Assembly (NCBI RefSeq): GCF_000265245.1
Contig: NZ_AJKS02000011.1
Coordinates: 1 to 64,000 of the forward strand
DNA from: Halomonas smyrnensis AAD6
GTDB lineage: Bacteria; Pseudomonadota; Gammaproteobacteria; Pseudomonadales; Halomonadaceae
Direction of reading: 5' to 3'
DNA length: 64,000 nt
Part shown: piece after piece, positions 16,465 through 25,191 of the stretch
How the letters are laid out: each line of letters starts with the position of its first letter
How positions within the stretch are numbered: the stretch's first letter is position 1
Program-made: the position numbers and the translations under genes
The notes under the pieces: model-generated
Seen by the model: the letters and a program-made list of their open reading frames with translations, nothing else
The model's database searches: none
Told to the model about the DNA's origin: nothing

Positions 16465-17964
16465 ATGAATATCCACTACGACGCACGACTCGATGGCGAG
16501 CTGCCCCGCCGGGACAAGGCGGAGGTGCTCGCCAGCCTGCAGCAGGCCGTCCCCGGCCTGACGCTGCTCCATCGCGAGGAAGACCTGCATCCCTTCGAAT
16601 GCGACGGCCTGGCCGCCTACCGCGTCATGCCCATGCTGGTGGCCCTGCCGGAGACCCTCGATCAGGTCGAGGCGCTGCTCAAGGGCTGCCGGGCACTGGG
16701 CGTGCCGGTGGTCACCCGCGGCGCCGGCACCGGCCTCTCCGGCGGCGCCCTGCCGCTGGAGCAGGGCGTGCTGCTGGTGATGTCGCGCTTCAGCAGGATC
16801 CTCGAGGTCGACCCGGATGCCCGCATCGCCCGCGTCCAGCCCGGCGTGCGCAACCTGGCCATCTCCGAGGCCGCCGCGCCCTATGGCCTCTACTACGCGC
16901 CGGACCCCTCCTCCCAGATCGCCTGCTCGATCGGCGGCAACGTGGCGGAGAACGCCGGCGGCGTGCACTGCCTCAAGTATGGCCTGACCGTGCACAACGT
17001 GATGAAGGTCGAGATCATCACCATCGAGGGCGAGCGCATGACCCTCGGCAGCGAGGCGCTGGACGCCCCGGGCTTCGACCTGCTGGCGCTGTTCAACGGC
17101 TCGGAGGGCATGCTCGGCGTGGTGACCGAGATCACCGTCAAGCTGCTGCCCAAGCCCGAGACCACCAAGGTGCTGATGGCCAGCTTCGACGACGTGGGCA
17201 AGGCCGGCCGCGCCGTGGGCGACATCATCGCCGCCGGCATCATTCCCGGCGGGCTGGAGATGATGGACAACCTGGCGATCCGCGCCGCCGAGGACTTCAT
17301 CCACGCCGGCTATCCGGTCGAGGCCGAGGCCATCCTGCTGTGCGAGCTGGACGGCGTGGAGGCCGACGTCGACGACGACGTCGAGCGGGTCCGCGAGGTG
17401 CTCGAGAAGGCCGGCGCCACCGACATCCAGCAGGCCCGCGACGAGGCCGAGCGCGCGCGCTTCTGGGCCGGGCGCAAGAACGCCTTCCCCGCGGTGGGCC
17501 GCATGTCGCCGGACTACTACTGCATGGACGGCACCATCCCGCGCCGCGAGCTGCCCCGCGTGCTGCAGGGCATCGCCGACCTGTCCGAGGCCTACGGGCT
17601 GAAGGTCGCCAACGTCTTCCACGCCGGCGACGGCAACATGCACCCGCTGATCCTGTTCGATGCCAACCGCGAGGGCGAGCTCGAGCAGGCCGAGGCGCTG
17701 GGCGGCAAGATCCTCGAACTGTGCGTGGAAGCCGGCGGCTCGATCACCGGCGAGCACGGCGTGGGCCGCGAGAAGATCAACCAGATGTGCGCCCAGTTCG
17801 GCAGCGACGAGCTGACCACCTTCCACGCGGTGAAGGCGGCCTTCGACCCCGAGGGCCTGCTCAACCCGGGCAAGAACATCCCGACCCTGGCGCGCTGCGC
17901 CGAGTTCGGCGCCATGCACGTGCACGGCGGCGAGCTGCCGCACCCCGAGCTGCCCCGTTTTTGA
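16465..17964 (+). CDS. glcD: Glycolate oxidase FAD-binding subunit GlcD
   Basis: Catalytic flavoprotein subunit of glycolate dehydrogenase, converting glycolate (and D-lactate) to glyoxylate at the membrane. The 499-residue protein has an FAD_binding_4 (PCMH) domain with VVTRGAGTGLSGGALP and ACSIGGNVAENAGGVHCLKYG. A C-terminal FAD-oxidase domain follows with NVFHAGDGNMHPLI, SITGEHGVGREK and the closing FDPEGLLNPGK. First gene of glcDEFG; glcE starts within 10 bp. Length and motifs match GlcD. Confidence 0.95.
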   Translation: MNIHYDARLDGELPRRDKAEVLASLQQAVPGLTLLHREEDLHPFECDGLAAYRVMPMLVALPETLDQVEALLKGCRALGVPVVTRGAGTGLSGGALPLEQGVLLVMSRFSRILEVDPDARIARVQPGVRNLAISEAAAPYGLYYAPDPSSQIACSIGGNVAENAGGVHCLKYGLTVHNVMKVEIITIEGERMTLGSEALDAPGFDLLALFNGSEGMLGVVTEITVKLLPKPETTKVLMASFDDVGKAGRAVGDIIAAGIIPGGLEMMDNLAIRAAEDFIHAGYPVEAEAILLCELDGVEADVDDDVERVREVLEKAGATDIQQARDEAERARFWAGRKNAFPAVGRMSPDYYCMDGTIPRRELPRVLQGIADLSEAYGLKVANVFHAGDGNMHPLILFDANREGELEQAEALGGKILELCVEAGGSITGEHGVGREKINQMCAQFGSDELTTFHAVKAAFDPEGLLNPGKNIPTLARCAEFGAMHVHGGELPHPELPRF

Positions 17965-17973
17965 GGAATGATC

Positions 17974-19059
17974 ATGGCCACATCCACATCCCGGCAGGAC
18001 CGGGACATCAGCACCGAGCTGGGCGAGCGCGTCCGCCAGGCCAACGCCGCGGGCACGGCGCTGCGCATCGTCGGCGGTGACACCAAGGCCTTCTATGGTC
18101 GGCCCGTGGAGGGCGAGACGCTCTCCACCCACGAGCATCGCGGCATCACCGGCTACGACCCGGTGGAGCTGATCGTCTCGGTGCGCGCCGGCACGCCGCT
18201 GGCCCAGCTGGAAGCGGCGCTGGCCGAGAACGGCCAGATGCTGCCCTTCGAGCCGCCCCACTTCGGCGACGCCGCCACCGTCGGCGGCACGGTCGCCGCC
18301 GGGCTCTCCGGCCCGCGCCGCCCCTGGGCCGGCGCCGTGCGCGACTTCGTGCTCGGCGCCCGGGTGATCACCCACACCGGCGAAGAACAGCGCTTCGGCG
18401 GCGAGGTGATGAAGAACGTCGCCGGCTACGACCTGTCACGGCTGATGGTCGGCGCCCAGGGCGGCCTGGGGCTGCTCACCGAGGTCACGCTCAAGGTGCT
18501 GCCGCGCCCCTCCGCCCGCCACGGGCTGCGCCTCGAGATGCCGCTCGACGAGGCCCGCGAACGCCTCGCCGAATGGGGCCGCCACCCGCTGCCGCTGACC
18601 GCCGCCGCCTGGCAGGACGGCGGCCTGCACCTGCGCCTCGAAGGCGGCCCGGGCTCGGTGGCCGCCACCCGAGAGCGCCTCGGCGGCGAGGACCTCGATC
18701 CCGGCTTCTGGGACGACCTGCGCGAGCAGCGCTTGCCGCTCTTCGCCGGCGATGACGAGCGCCCGCTGTGGCGCATCTCGCTGCCCCAGCGCGCCCGGCT
18801 CGAGGCCGACGGCCTCGACGAGCAGGCCATGCTCCACGACTGGGCCGGCGCCCAGCGCTGGCTCAGGACCGAGCTGCCCGCCGAGGCCCTGCGCGAGGCC
18901 TGCGCCGCCGCCGGCGGACACGCCACCTGCCTGACGCCGGGCGCCGCCGAGCCCTTCACCCCGCTGCCCGAGGTGATGTTCAAGTACCACCGCCGCCTCA
19001 AGGCCGAGCTGGACCCGAAGGGCATCTTCAATCCGGGCCGACTCTACGCGGAGCTCTGA
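17974..19059 (+). CDS. glcE: Glycolate oxidase subunit GlcE
   Basis: Second FAD-binding subunit of glycolate dehydrogenase. It has a PCMH fold with LRIVGGDTKAFYG, TVGGTVAAGLSGPRRPWAGAVRDFVLGARV and EVMKNVAGYDLSRLM, then a diverged C-terminal half ending FNPGRLYAEL. The ATG at 17974 has a GAGGA at the right distance, overlapping the glcD stop; the ATG at 17968 would be too close to it. That gives 361 residues. The stop is followed one base later by the glcF start, so the three genes are translationally coupled. Confidence 0.93.
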   Translation: MATSTSRQDRDISTELGERVRQANAAGTALRIVGGDTKAFYGRPVEGETLSTHEHRGITGYDPVELIVSVRAGTPLAQLEAALAENGQMLPFEPPHFGDAATVGGTVAAGLSGPRRPWAGAVRDFVLGARVITHTGEEQRFGGEVMKNVAGYDLSRLMVGAQGGLGLLTEVTLKVLPRPSARHGLRLEMPLDEARERLAEWGRHPLPLTAAAWQDGGLHLRLEGGPGSVAATRERLGGEDLDPGFWDDLREQRLPLFAGDDERPLWRISLPQRARLEADGLDEQAMLHDWAGAQRWLRTELPAEALREACAAAGGHATCLTPGAAEPFTPLPEVMFKYHRRLKAELDPKGIFNPGRLYAEL

Positions 19060-19060
19060 C

Positions 19061-20302
19061 ATGCAGACGCACTTCACCGAACAGGATCTCGAACAGCCGC
19101 ACATCCGCGAGGCCGAGCGGGTGCTGCGCACCTGCGTGCACTGCGGCTTCTGCAACGCCACCTGCCCGACCTACCAGCTGCTGGGCGACGAGCGCGACGG
19201 CCCCCGCGGACGCATCTACCTGATGAAGCAGATGCTGGAGAACCCCGAGGACGACGTCGTCACCGAGGAGACCCGGCTGCACCTGGACCGCTGCCTGACC
19301 TGCCGCAACTGCGAGACCACCTGCCCGTCCGGCGTGGAATACCACAAGCTGCTCGACATCGGCCGCGCCGAGATCGAGCGCCGGGCGCCGCGGCCCGCCG
19401 CCGAGCGCGCCCTGCGCTTCGGCCTGCGCAAGGCGCTGGTCGAGCCGGCCCGCTTCCAGGCGCTGCTCAAGCTCGGCCAGACCTTCCGCCCGCTGGTGCC
19501 CGGCACGCTGCGCGACAAGATGCCGCCGGCGCCGGTGGATGCCGGCAGCCGCCCCGAGGGCCGCCGCCACGAGCGCCAGATGCTGATCCTCGAGGGCTGC
19601 GTGCAGCCGGGGCTCTCGCCCAACACCAACGCCGCCACCGCCCGGGTGCTCGACCGCCTCGGCATCGGCCTGACCCCGGCGCCGGAGGCCGGCTGCTGCG
19701 GCGCCATCGACTACCACCTCAACGCCCAGGACGCCGGCCGCGCGCGGATGCGCGCCAACATCGACGCCTGGTGGCCCCATATCGACAAGGAGGGCGAGGC
19801 CGGGGTGGAAGCCATCGTGCAGACCGCCAGCGGCTGCGGCGCCATGGTCAAGGAATACGGCGAGGTGCTGGCCGACGACCCGGACTACGCCGACAAGGCC
19901 GCGCGCATCAGCGCCCTGGCCAAGGACCTGGTGGAGATCCTGCGCGACGAGGACCTGGAGCCGCTGACGCTGCGCGAGCACAAGCGCCTGGCCTTCCATT
20001 GCCCCTGCACCCTGCAGCACGCCCAGAAGCTCGGCGGCAGCGTCGATACCGTGCTGGCCAGGCTCGGCTTCTCGCTGACCCCGGTGCAGGACGCGCACCT
20101 GTGCTGCGGCTCGGCCGGCACCTACTCGGTGACCCAGCCCGAGCTCGCCACCGAACTGCGCGACAACAAGCTCGACGCCCTGGAGGCCGGCGATCCGGAG
20201 GTGATCGTGACCGCCAACATCGGTTGCCAGACCCACCTGAACGGCGCCGGCAGAACGCCGGTACGGCACTGGATCGAAATCGTGGACGAGGCGCTGGCGT
20301 GA
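19061..20302 (+). CDS. glcF: Glycolate oxidase iron-sulfur subunit GlcF
   Basis: Electron-transfer subunit of glycolate dehydrogenase, 413 residues. Two 4Fe-4S motifs are intact: C25, C28, C31, C35 (CVHCGFCNATCP) and C78, C81, C84, C88 (CLTCRNCETTCP). Two CCG domains follow (EAGCCGAIDYHL and LCCGSAGTYSV). The protein ends GCQTHLNGAGRTPVRHWIEIVDEALA, normal for GlcF. The odd feature is that the DNA for this last stretch, with its stop codon, is repeated four more times downstream with a 104-bp period. The copy fused to the gene is intact, so the protein should be functional. Confidence 0.95.
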   Translation: MQTHFTEQDLEQPHIREAERVLRTCVHCGFCNATCPTYQLLGDERDGPRGRIYLMKQMLENPEDDVVTEETRLHLDRCLTCRNCETTCPSGVEYHKLLDIGRAEIERRAPRPAAERALRFGLRKALVEPARFQALLKLGQTFRPLVPGTLRDKMPPAPVDAGSRPEGRRHERQMLILEGCVQPGLSPNTNAATARVLDRLGIGLTPAPEAGCCGAIDYHLNAQDAGRARMRANIDAWWPHIDKEGEAGVEAIVQTASGCGAMVKEYGEVLADDPDYADKAARISALAKDLVEILRDEDLEPLTLREHKRLAFHCPCTLQHAQKLGGSVDTVLARLGFSLTPVQDAHLCCGSAGTYSVTQPELATELRDNKLDALEAGDPEVIVTANIGCQTHLNGAGRTPVRHWIEIVDEALA

Positions 20303-20718
20303 TCGTGACGCGCGCTCATTCCTTCAGCTGCCAGACACATCTGAACGGTGCCGGCAGAACGCCGGTACGGCACTGGATCGAAATCGTGGACGAGGCGCTG
20401 GCGTGATCGTGACGCGCGCTCATTCCTTCAACTGCCAGACCCACCTGAACGGTGCCGGCAGAACGCCGGTACGGCACTGGATCGAGATCGTGGACGAGGC
20501 GCTGGCGTGATCGTGACGCGCGCTCAATCCTTCAGCTGCCAGACCCATCTGAACGGTGCCGGCAGAACGCCGGTACGGCACTGGATCGAGATCGTGGACG
20601 AGGCGCTGGCGTGATCGTGACGCGCGCTCATTCCTTCAGCTGCCAGACACATCTGAACGGTGCCGGCAGAACGCCGGTACGGCACTGGATCGAGATCGTG
20701 GACGAGGCGCTGGCGTGA
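20225..20718 (+). repeat. Tandem array: five copies of the glcF 3' end, 104-bp period
   Basis: Unit starts are 20225, 20329, 20433, 20537 and 20641. The first copy is the end of glcF itself; the last is cut short just after its stop codon at about 20718. Each unit carries the codons for CQTHLNGAGRTPVRHWIEIVDEALA, the TGA stop, then a 26-bp linker. The period is not a multiple of three, so the copies lie in shifting frames relative to glcF. Copies differ at four sites inside the coding stretch, all third codon positions and all silent, and at two sites in the linker. Each unit contains a small hairpin around CCGGCAGAACGCCGG. This array fills most of the 472-bp gap before glcG. Confidence 0.95.
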
Positions 20719-20774
20719 TCGGCGCGATTCGGCGAGTCTCACTTGCAAGCAGTCATCGAGAAGAGGAAATTACC

Positions 20775-21176
20775 ATGCAAACCAAAGCTGTACTGACCCT
20801 TGACGACGTCAACGCCCTGCTCGACGCGGGCCAGAAGGAAGCCGAGGCCAACGGCTGGGCCGTGACCATCGCCGTGGCCGACGACGGCGGCCATCTGCTC
20901 GGCCTGCGCCGCATGGACGGCGCACCGCCCTTCAGCGCCGGCGTCGCCACCGAGAAGGCGCGCAACGCCGCCATCGGCCGCAAGGAAACCCAGGCCTTCG
21001 AGGACATGATCAACAACGGCCGCACCGCCTTCGTCACCGCGCCGATGCAGGCGCTGCTGGCCGGCGGCGTGCCGGTGCTCGTCGACGGCCAGGTCGCCGG
21101 TAGCGTCGGCATCTCCGGCGTCAAGCCCGACCAGGACGTGCAGGTCGCCAAGGCCGCTGTGGCCGCCCTGTCCTGA
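20775..21176 (+). CDS. glcG: GlcG-like heme-binding protein (DUF336/HbpS family)
   Basis: A small protein of 133 residues found in most glc operons; its exact role in glycolate use is not established. The family pattern is clear: a leading helix LTLDDVNALLDAGQKEAEANGW, then VTIAVADDGGHLLGLRRMDGAP, ATEKARNAA and the closing GGVPVLVDGQVAGSVGISG. The ATG at 20775 has an AAGAGGA site. It lies 472 bp after glcF because of the repeat array, so it is either transcribed through the array or from its own promoter. Confidence 0.88.
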   Translation: MQTKAVLTLDDVNALLDAGQKEAEANGWAVTIAVADDGGHLLGLRRMDGAPPFSAGVATEKARNAAIGRKETQAFEDMINNGRTAFVTAPMQALLAGGVPVLVDGQVAGSVGISGVKPDQDVQVAKAAVAALS

Positions 21177-21355
21177 CCCGCCGCACGCCCTCTGCATCGT
21201 CCCTGGAACCCCGGCCATGCCGAAGTTCCGACGCTCCGACGCCGAAGTTTTTCCACACGAGCCTTGCGCATTAACCATTTTTTGAATAGGTTTTGTATAG
21301 CATTCGATGAAACGCACGGATGCCTACCACGCCCATAAAGGACGAGAGGTGCACC

Positions 21356-21664
21356 ATGAAACGTAACGCGACTGCTGCCATCACCCTTAGCGCACTGATG
21401 ATGCTCTCAGGCTCCGCTCTGGCGGCGCATCACGAGGAACATGAGATGGCTCCCGACAACGGCGTCGACAGCGCCAATGACGTGGAGCAAGGCACCATGG
21501 AAGGTCACGACGGCGCCATGAGCGACGAAGCCATCGTTGAAGAGGGGGGCACGGATAGCGCCAACGATCCCTCGCAGGAGGCCGACACTCATACCGAGGG
21601 CAGCGTCGACGACGACATGACGACCGAAGGCGGCGTGGATTCTGCCAACGACCCCGAGGACTGA
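21356..21664 (+). CDS. Small acidic secreted protein with three G-V/T-DSAND repeats
   Basis: I do not recognise this as a named family. The 102-residue product starts with a clear signal peptide (MKRNATAAITLSALMMLSG, cleavage after ALA near residue 23). The mature part is very acidic and methionine/histidine-containing, with almost no basic residues. The heptapeptide GVDSAND or GTDSAND occurs at residues 36-42, 65-71 and 93-99, giving three repeats about 28 residues apart. Start chosen at 21356 by a GAGAGG site; an in-frame ATG 36 bp upstream lacks one. Probably periplasmic, possibly metal- or cation-binding like other acidic repeat proteins of halophiles (inference). Monocistronic with a strong terminator. 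Confidence 0.75.
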   Translation: MKRNATAAITLSALMMLSGSALAAHHEEHEMAPDNGVDSANDVEQGTMEGHDGAMSDEAIVEEGGTDSANDPSQEADTHTEGSVDDDMTTEGGVDSANDPED

Positions 21665-21698
21665 GGGTCGCGCTGACCAGGGAAGGCGAATGCCCCCA

Positions 21699-21723
21699 AA
21701 CCCCGGCCACGGCCGGGGTTTTT
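21699..21723 (+). terminator. Intrinsic terminator of the acidic-protein gene
   Basis: A perfect 10-bp stem (AACCCCGGCC/GGCCGGGGTT) with an AC loop running into TTTTT, 35 bp past the stop. Confidence 0.9.
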
Positions 21724-21811
21724 CATTTCCGGGGCGGCACCGGGCCCGAACAGGTTCAGCTGGCCATCATCCAGGCCACGAAGGCCCGCTTGGCGTCGCG
21801 CAGAGGCGCGC

Positions 21812-21915
21812 CAGGCCGGCGTCACGGCCACCGCGCCTCCTTCTCGGTGGTGATGACGCTGATGTGCTATACCATCATCAAGGCGTTGAACGGAGAGCTG
21901 CGCCGCCTTCCCTGA
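21812..21915 (+). pseudogene. 3' remnant of a second BCCT transporter gene
   Basis: This stretch matches the last roughly 34 codons of the intact BCCT gene at 22135-23772 (QAGVTATA, FSVVM-LMC-TIIKALNGELR, then a stop), with scattered differences and one base missing after the GVTATA codons, so the frame is broken. Nothing upstream of it resembles the rest of a BCCT gene. It is a decayed leftover of a tandem paralogue or of a partial duplication. The remainder of the 470-bp gap (21916-22134) holds no recognisable gene. Confidence 0.75.
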
Positions 21916-22134
21916 TCCGTCCACGACTCATAGGCGACTCCCCCCGGTGCTGATCTTCGCGTGATGGACAGCTCCTGGGGGACCGTTGTGTTGAGTGCTC
22001 ATATTGACGCCGTGAACCCAGCCTTTCCGCCATGGCAGGGCGCCGTCGTCGCATCGCCTGTCCGTGCTCATGCAACAGCTGACTTGTGAGAGACTCACGC
22101 GGCCAATGTGTTTCCATCTACAGGAGCAACCTTC

Positions 22135-23772
22135 ATGAGTACACCAAGCGAGCCGGCTCCCCCTCCGGTGTCGGACGACATGCAGACGGACTATACCGTC
22201 GGCCAGGACAATATCGAGGGTAACCTCGGCCCCATCGGCTTCGATATCCACAACCGGGTCTTCGCCATCTCGGCGCTGGCCTCGATCGCCTTCATCGTCC
22301 TCACCCTGCTGTTTCCCGAGCGAGCCGGCAGCCTCTTCCAGTCCATCGTCAGCTTCTCCACCGGCACCCTCGACAGCTACTTCATGCTCGTGGTGGACGG
22401 CTTCATCGTCTTCAGCCTGGCGCTGGTGGTGCTGCCCTACGGCAAGGTCCGCCTGGGCGGGCCCGAGGCCACGCCGGAGTACGGCTATCTCTCCTGGTTC
22501 GCGATGCTGTTCGCCGCCGGCATCGGCATCGGGCTGCTGTTCTTCGGCGTGCTGGAACCGGTCTACCACGCCAACGTCTCCTCGCCGCTGGGCACCCCCT
22601 CGCCCTTCGGCGCCGACGGCACCCTGAATCCGGACGCCATCGCCGACGCCACCGCCATGGGCCTGGCCGGCACCTACCTGCACTGGGGCATCCACGGCTG
22701 GGCCGTCTACGTGGTCATGGCACTGGCGCTGTCGATCTTCACTTACAACAAGGGCCTGCCCTTCTCGATACGCTCGGCCTTCTTCCCGATCCTGGGCGAC
22801 CGCGTATGGGGCTGGCCGGGTCACCTGATCGACATCCTGGCGGTGTTCTCCACCCTGTTCGGCCTGGCCACCTCGCTCGGCCTCGGCGCCCAGCAGGCCA
22901 ACGCCGGCATGAACTTCGTCTTCGGCCTCGAGGTCAGCATCACCACCCAGGTGATCGTCATCGTGGCCGTCACCGCGGTGGCGCTGGTGTCGGTGTGGCG
23001 TGGCCTGGACGGCGGCGTGAAGCGGCTCTCCGAGATCAACATGGGCATGGCCGTGCTGTTCTTCTTCTTCGTGCTCTTCGCCGGCCCGACCCTGGCCTCG
23101 CTCACCGGCTTCTGGAACGGCCTCGAGACCTACGTGACGGAGTTCCTCCCGCTGTCGGCGCCGTTCGGCCGCGAGGACGACGCCTTTCGCCAGTCCTGGA
23201 CCATCTTCTACTGGGCCTGGTGGGTCAGCTGGGCGCCCTTCGTCGGCATGTTCATCGCCCGCGTCTCCCGGGGCCGCACGGTGCGCGAGTTCGTGATCTG
23301 CGTGCTGCTGATCCCGAGCCTGTTCATCTTCATCTGGATGGGCGTGTTCGGCGCCACGGCCCTCGATCAGCTCTACTCCAACCCGGCCGGCAGCCTGGTC
23401 AAGGAATACGTGATCGACAACTACAACCCCGAGCTGTCGCTGTTCGGCATGCTCAACGAGCTGCCGCTGTCGGGCCTGATGTCGACCCTGGGCATCATCC
23501 TGGCGCTGATCTTCTTCGTCACCTCGTCGGACTCCGGCTCGCTGGTGATCGACACCATCACCGCCGGCGGCAAGATCGACGCGCCGCGCCCCCAGCGCAT
23601 GTTCTGGGCCACGGTGGAAGGCCTGATCGCCATCGTGCTGCTGATCGGCGGCGGGCTCTCGGCGCTGCAGGCCGGGGTCACGGCCACCGCGATCCCGTTC
23701 TCGGTGGTGATGGTTCTGATGTGCTTCACCATCATCAAGGCGCTGAACGGCGAGCTACGCGCCCTGCGCTGA
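22135..23772 (+). CDS. BCCT-family transporter (betaine/choline/carnitine type)
   Basis: Sodium- or proton-coupled uptake of a quaternary ammonium compound across the inner membrane. The 545-residue protein has about twelve helices. BCCT landmarks are FAMLFAAGIGIGLLFFGVLEP, LHWGIHGWAVY and the aromatic FYWAWWVSWAPFVGMFIARVSRGRT segment. An approximately 45-residue acidic, proline-rich N-terminus precedes helix 1. Start at 22135 by a CAGGAG site. The exact substrate (choline, betaine, carnitine or ectoine) cannot be told. A decayed BCCT remnant lies just upstream, so this locus once had two copies. Confidence 0.9.
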   Translation: MSTPSEPAPPPVSDDMQTDYTVGQDNIEGNLGPIGFDIHNRVFAISALASIAFIVLTLLFPERAGSLFQSIVSFSTGTLDSYFMLVVDGFIVFSLALVVLPYGKVRLGGPEATPEYGYLSWFAMLFAAGIGIGLLFFGVLEPVYHANVSSPLGTPSPFGADGTLNPDAIADATAMGLAGTYLHWGIHGWAVYVVMALALSIFTYNKGLPFSIRSAFFPILGDRVWGWPGHLIDILAVFSTLFGLATSLGLGAQQANAGMNFVFGLEVSITTQVIVIVAVTAVALVSVWRGLDGGVKRLSEINMGMAVLFFFFVLFAGPTLASLTGFWNGLETYVTEFLPLSAPFGREDDAFRQSWTIFYWAWWVSWAPFVGMFIARVSRGRTVREFVICVLLIPSLFIFIWMGVFGATALDQLYSNPAGSLVKEYVIDNYNPELSLFGMLNELPLSGLMSTLGIILALIFFVTSSDSGSLVIDTITAGGKIDAPRPQRMFWATVEGLIAIVLLIGGGLSALQAGVTATAIPFSVVMVLMCFTIIKALNGELRALR

Positions 23773-23790
23773 AGCCGCTCATCCTCCGAC

Positions 23791-23840
23791 GCCGCCCCCT
23801 GGGCCAACGCCGCACCGCGGTGTCCGCCCCAGGGGGCGGC
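23791..23840 (+). terminator. Hairpin after the BCCT gene
   Basis: Arms GCCGCCCCCTGGG and CCCAGGGGGCGGC are perfectly complementary over 13 bp with a 24-nt structured loop. No U-tract. Confidence 0.6.
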
Positions 23841-23931
23841 TCGCGTCTGGCCCCCTGCCGTCGACGACCTTATCATCGAGGGCTCATCTTCAGGCCGCTC
23901 ACGACCGCCCCTTCATCGACGCGAGGATGCC

Positions 23932-24837
23932 ATGTCACCGTTCGTCTTCTTGCTGCCGCTCGGCGCCGTGCTGATCTGGTCGGGCAACATGACCATCAAT
24001 CAGCTCACCGTCGGCGCCATCGCCCCCAGCAGCATCGCCTTCCTGCGCTGGCTGCTGGCGCTGGCGGTGATGACACCCTTCGTCGCCCCCGCCGCCTGGC
24101 GCCATCGCGCCACCATCCGCCGCGAGTGGCCGAAGCTGGCGACGCTGGGCCTGCTGGGCATGGGGCTGTGGCAGGGGCTGGCCTACGTGGCCGCCGAGAC
24201 CACCTCGGCCACCAACATGGGCATCCTGGCCGCCATGGTGCCGCTGATCACGGTGCTGCTCAGCGCCCTGATCCTGCGCGAGCCGCCGAGCCTCGGCGGC
24301 GTGGCCGGCGGTGTGCTGGCGCTCGTTGGCGTGAGCGTGCTGCTGGGCCAGGGCGACCCGCTGTCGCTGCTCGATCTGAGGGTCGCCACCGGCGACGCCC
24401 TGATGGTGATGGCCGCGACCTGCTACGCCCTCTACGGCGTGATGCTCAAGCGCTGGACGCTCGACCTGCCGCCCTGGGTGCTGCTCTACGCCCAGGTGGT
24501 CTTCGCCGTGCTGCTGCTGCTGCCGCCCTATCTGGCGGGGCCGATGACGCCGGTCAGCGCCGACAACATCGGCCTGATCGCCTACGCCGGCATTCCCGCC
24601 TCCATCGTCACCACCTACCTGTGGATGCACGCCATCCGCCGCATCGGTGCCAACCGCTCGAGCATCTTCATCAACCTGATGCCGCTGTTCAGCGCCATCA
24701 TCGCCATGCTCGCGCTGGGCGAGACCGTGTCCGCCTTCCACTTCCTGGGCGGCGCCCTGATTCTCGCCGGCGTGGTGATGGCCCAGACCCTGACGCGGCC
24801 GCTGGTCAGCCGCGAGGGGGCGCGGCACACGGGCTAG
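23932..24837 (+). CDS. DMT-superfamily (EamA) transporter
   Basis: Inner-membrane carrier of 301 residues with ten predicted helices in two EamA repeats, the first starting LLPLGAVLIWSGN and the second VMAATCYALYGVMLKRW. Each repeat ends with the usual glutamate-bearing motif (ILREPPSLGGVAGGVLALVGV; ALGETVSAFHFLGGALILAGV). Members export amino acids or metabolites; nothing here tells the substrate. Monocistronic. Confidence 0.85.
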   Translation: MSPFVFLLPLGAVLIWSGNMTINQLTVGAIAPSSIAFLRWLLALAVMTPFVAPAAWRHRATIRREWPKLATLGLLGMGLWQGLAYVAAETTSATNMGILAAMVPLITVLLSALILREPPSLGGVAGGVLALVGVSVLLGQGDPLSLLDLRVATGDALMVMAATCYALYGVMLKRWTLDLPPWVLLYAQVVFAVLLLLPPYLAGPMTPVSADNIGLIAYAGIPASIVTTYLWMHAIRRIGANRSSIFINLMPLFSAIIAMLALGETVSAFHFLGGALILAGVVMAQTLTRPLVSREGARHTG

Positions 24838-24924
24838 TCGATCCCGGCCGGGCGCCCTGGACAAGGCCCGCACAGGCCCTAGGATGAAACCACAACACCA
24901 CAACAACCACGGAGAACGGCGGAG

Positions 24925-25191
24925 ATGGCCGGAGGCTGGTCGAAGGACGGCGACGTCCAGCAGCAGATAGACGACAGCGTGCAGGACGAGCTGGAGCGCG
25001 CCCGGCGCTCGATTCCCCGCGGCGAGAGCGCCCACGAATGCGAGGAATGCGGCGACCCGATCCCCGAGGCACGGCGCCAGGCGGTGCCCGGCGTGCGGCT
25101 GTGCCTCGCCTGCCAGGCCGAGCGCGACAGGCGCCAGGGCCCTGGCGGCGGCTTCAATCGCCGCGGCAGCAAGGACAGCCAGCTGCGCTGA
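24925..25191 (+). CDS. DksA/TraR-family C4 zinc-finger protein (YbiI-like)
   Basis: An 88-residue protein with one four-cysteine zinc finger, CEECGDPIPEAR followed by CLACQAE, in the DksA/TraR pattern. The long coiled coil of true DksA is missing, so it resembles the short YbiI branch, whose function is poorly known. The N-terminal half is a charged helix and the C-terminus is glycine/arginine-rich. An ACGGAGA site precedes the ATG. Confidence 0.85.
   Translation: MAGGWSKDGDVQQQIDDSVQDELERARRSIPRGESAHECEECGDPIPEARRQAVPGVRLCLACQAERDRRQGPGGGFNRRGSKDSQLR

Noticed and set aside
20225..20718. CRISPR array
   Set aside because: Units are 104 bp, contiguous and without variable spacers, and they are copies of a gene end.
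21291..21300. TTTTGTATAG upstream of the acidic-protein gene as an eighth purine-regulon site
   Set aside because: Only half of the palindrome matches (TTGTATA with no CAA arm); more likely part of a promoter.
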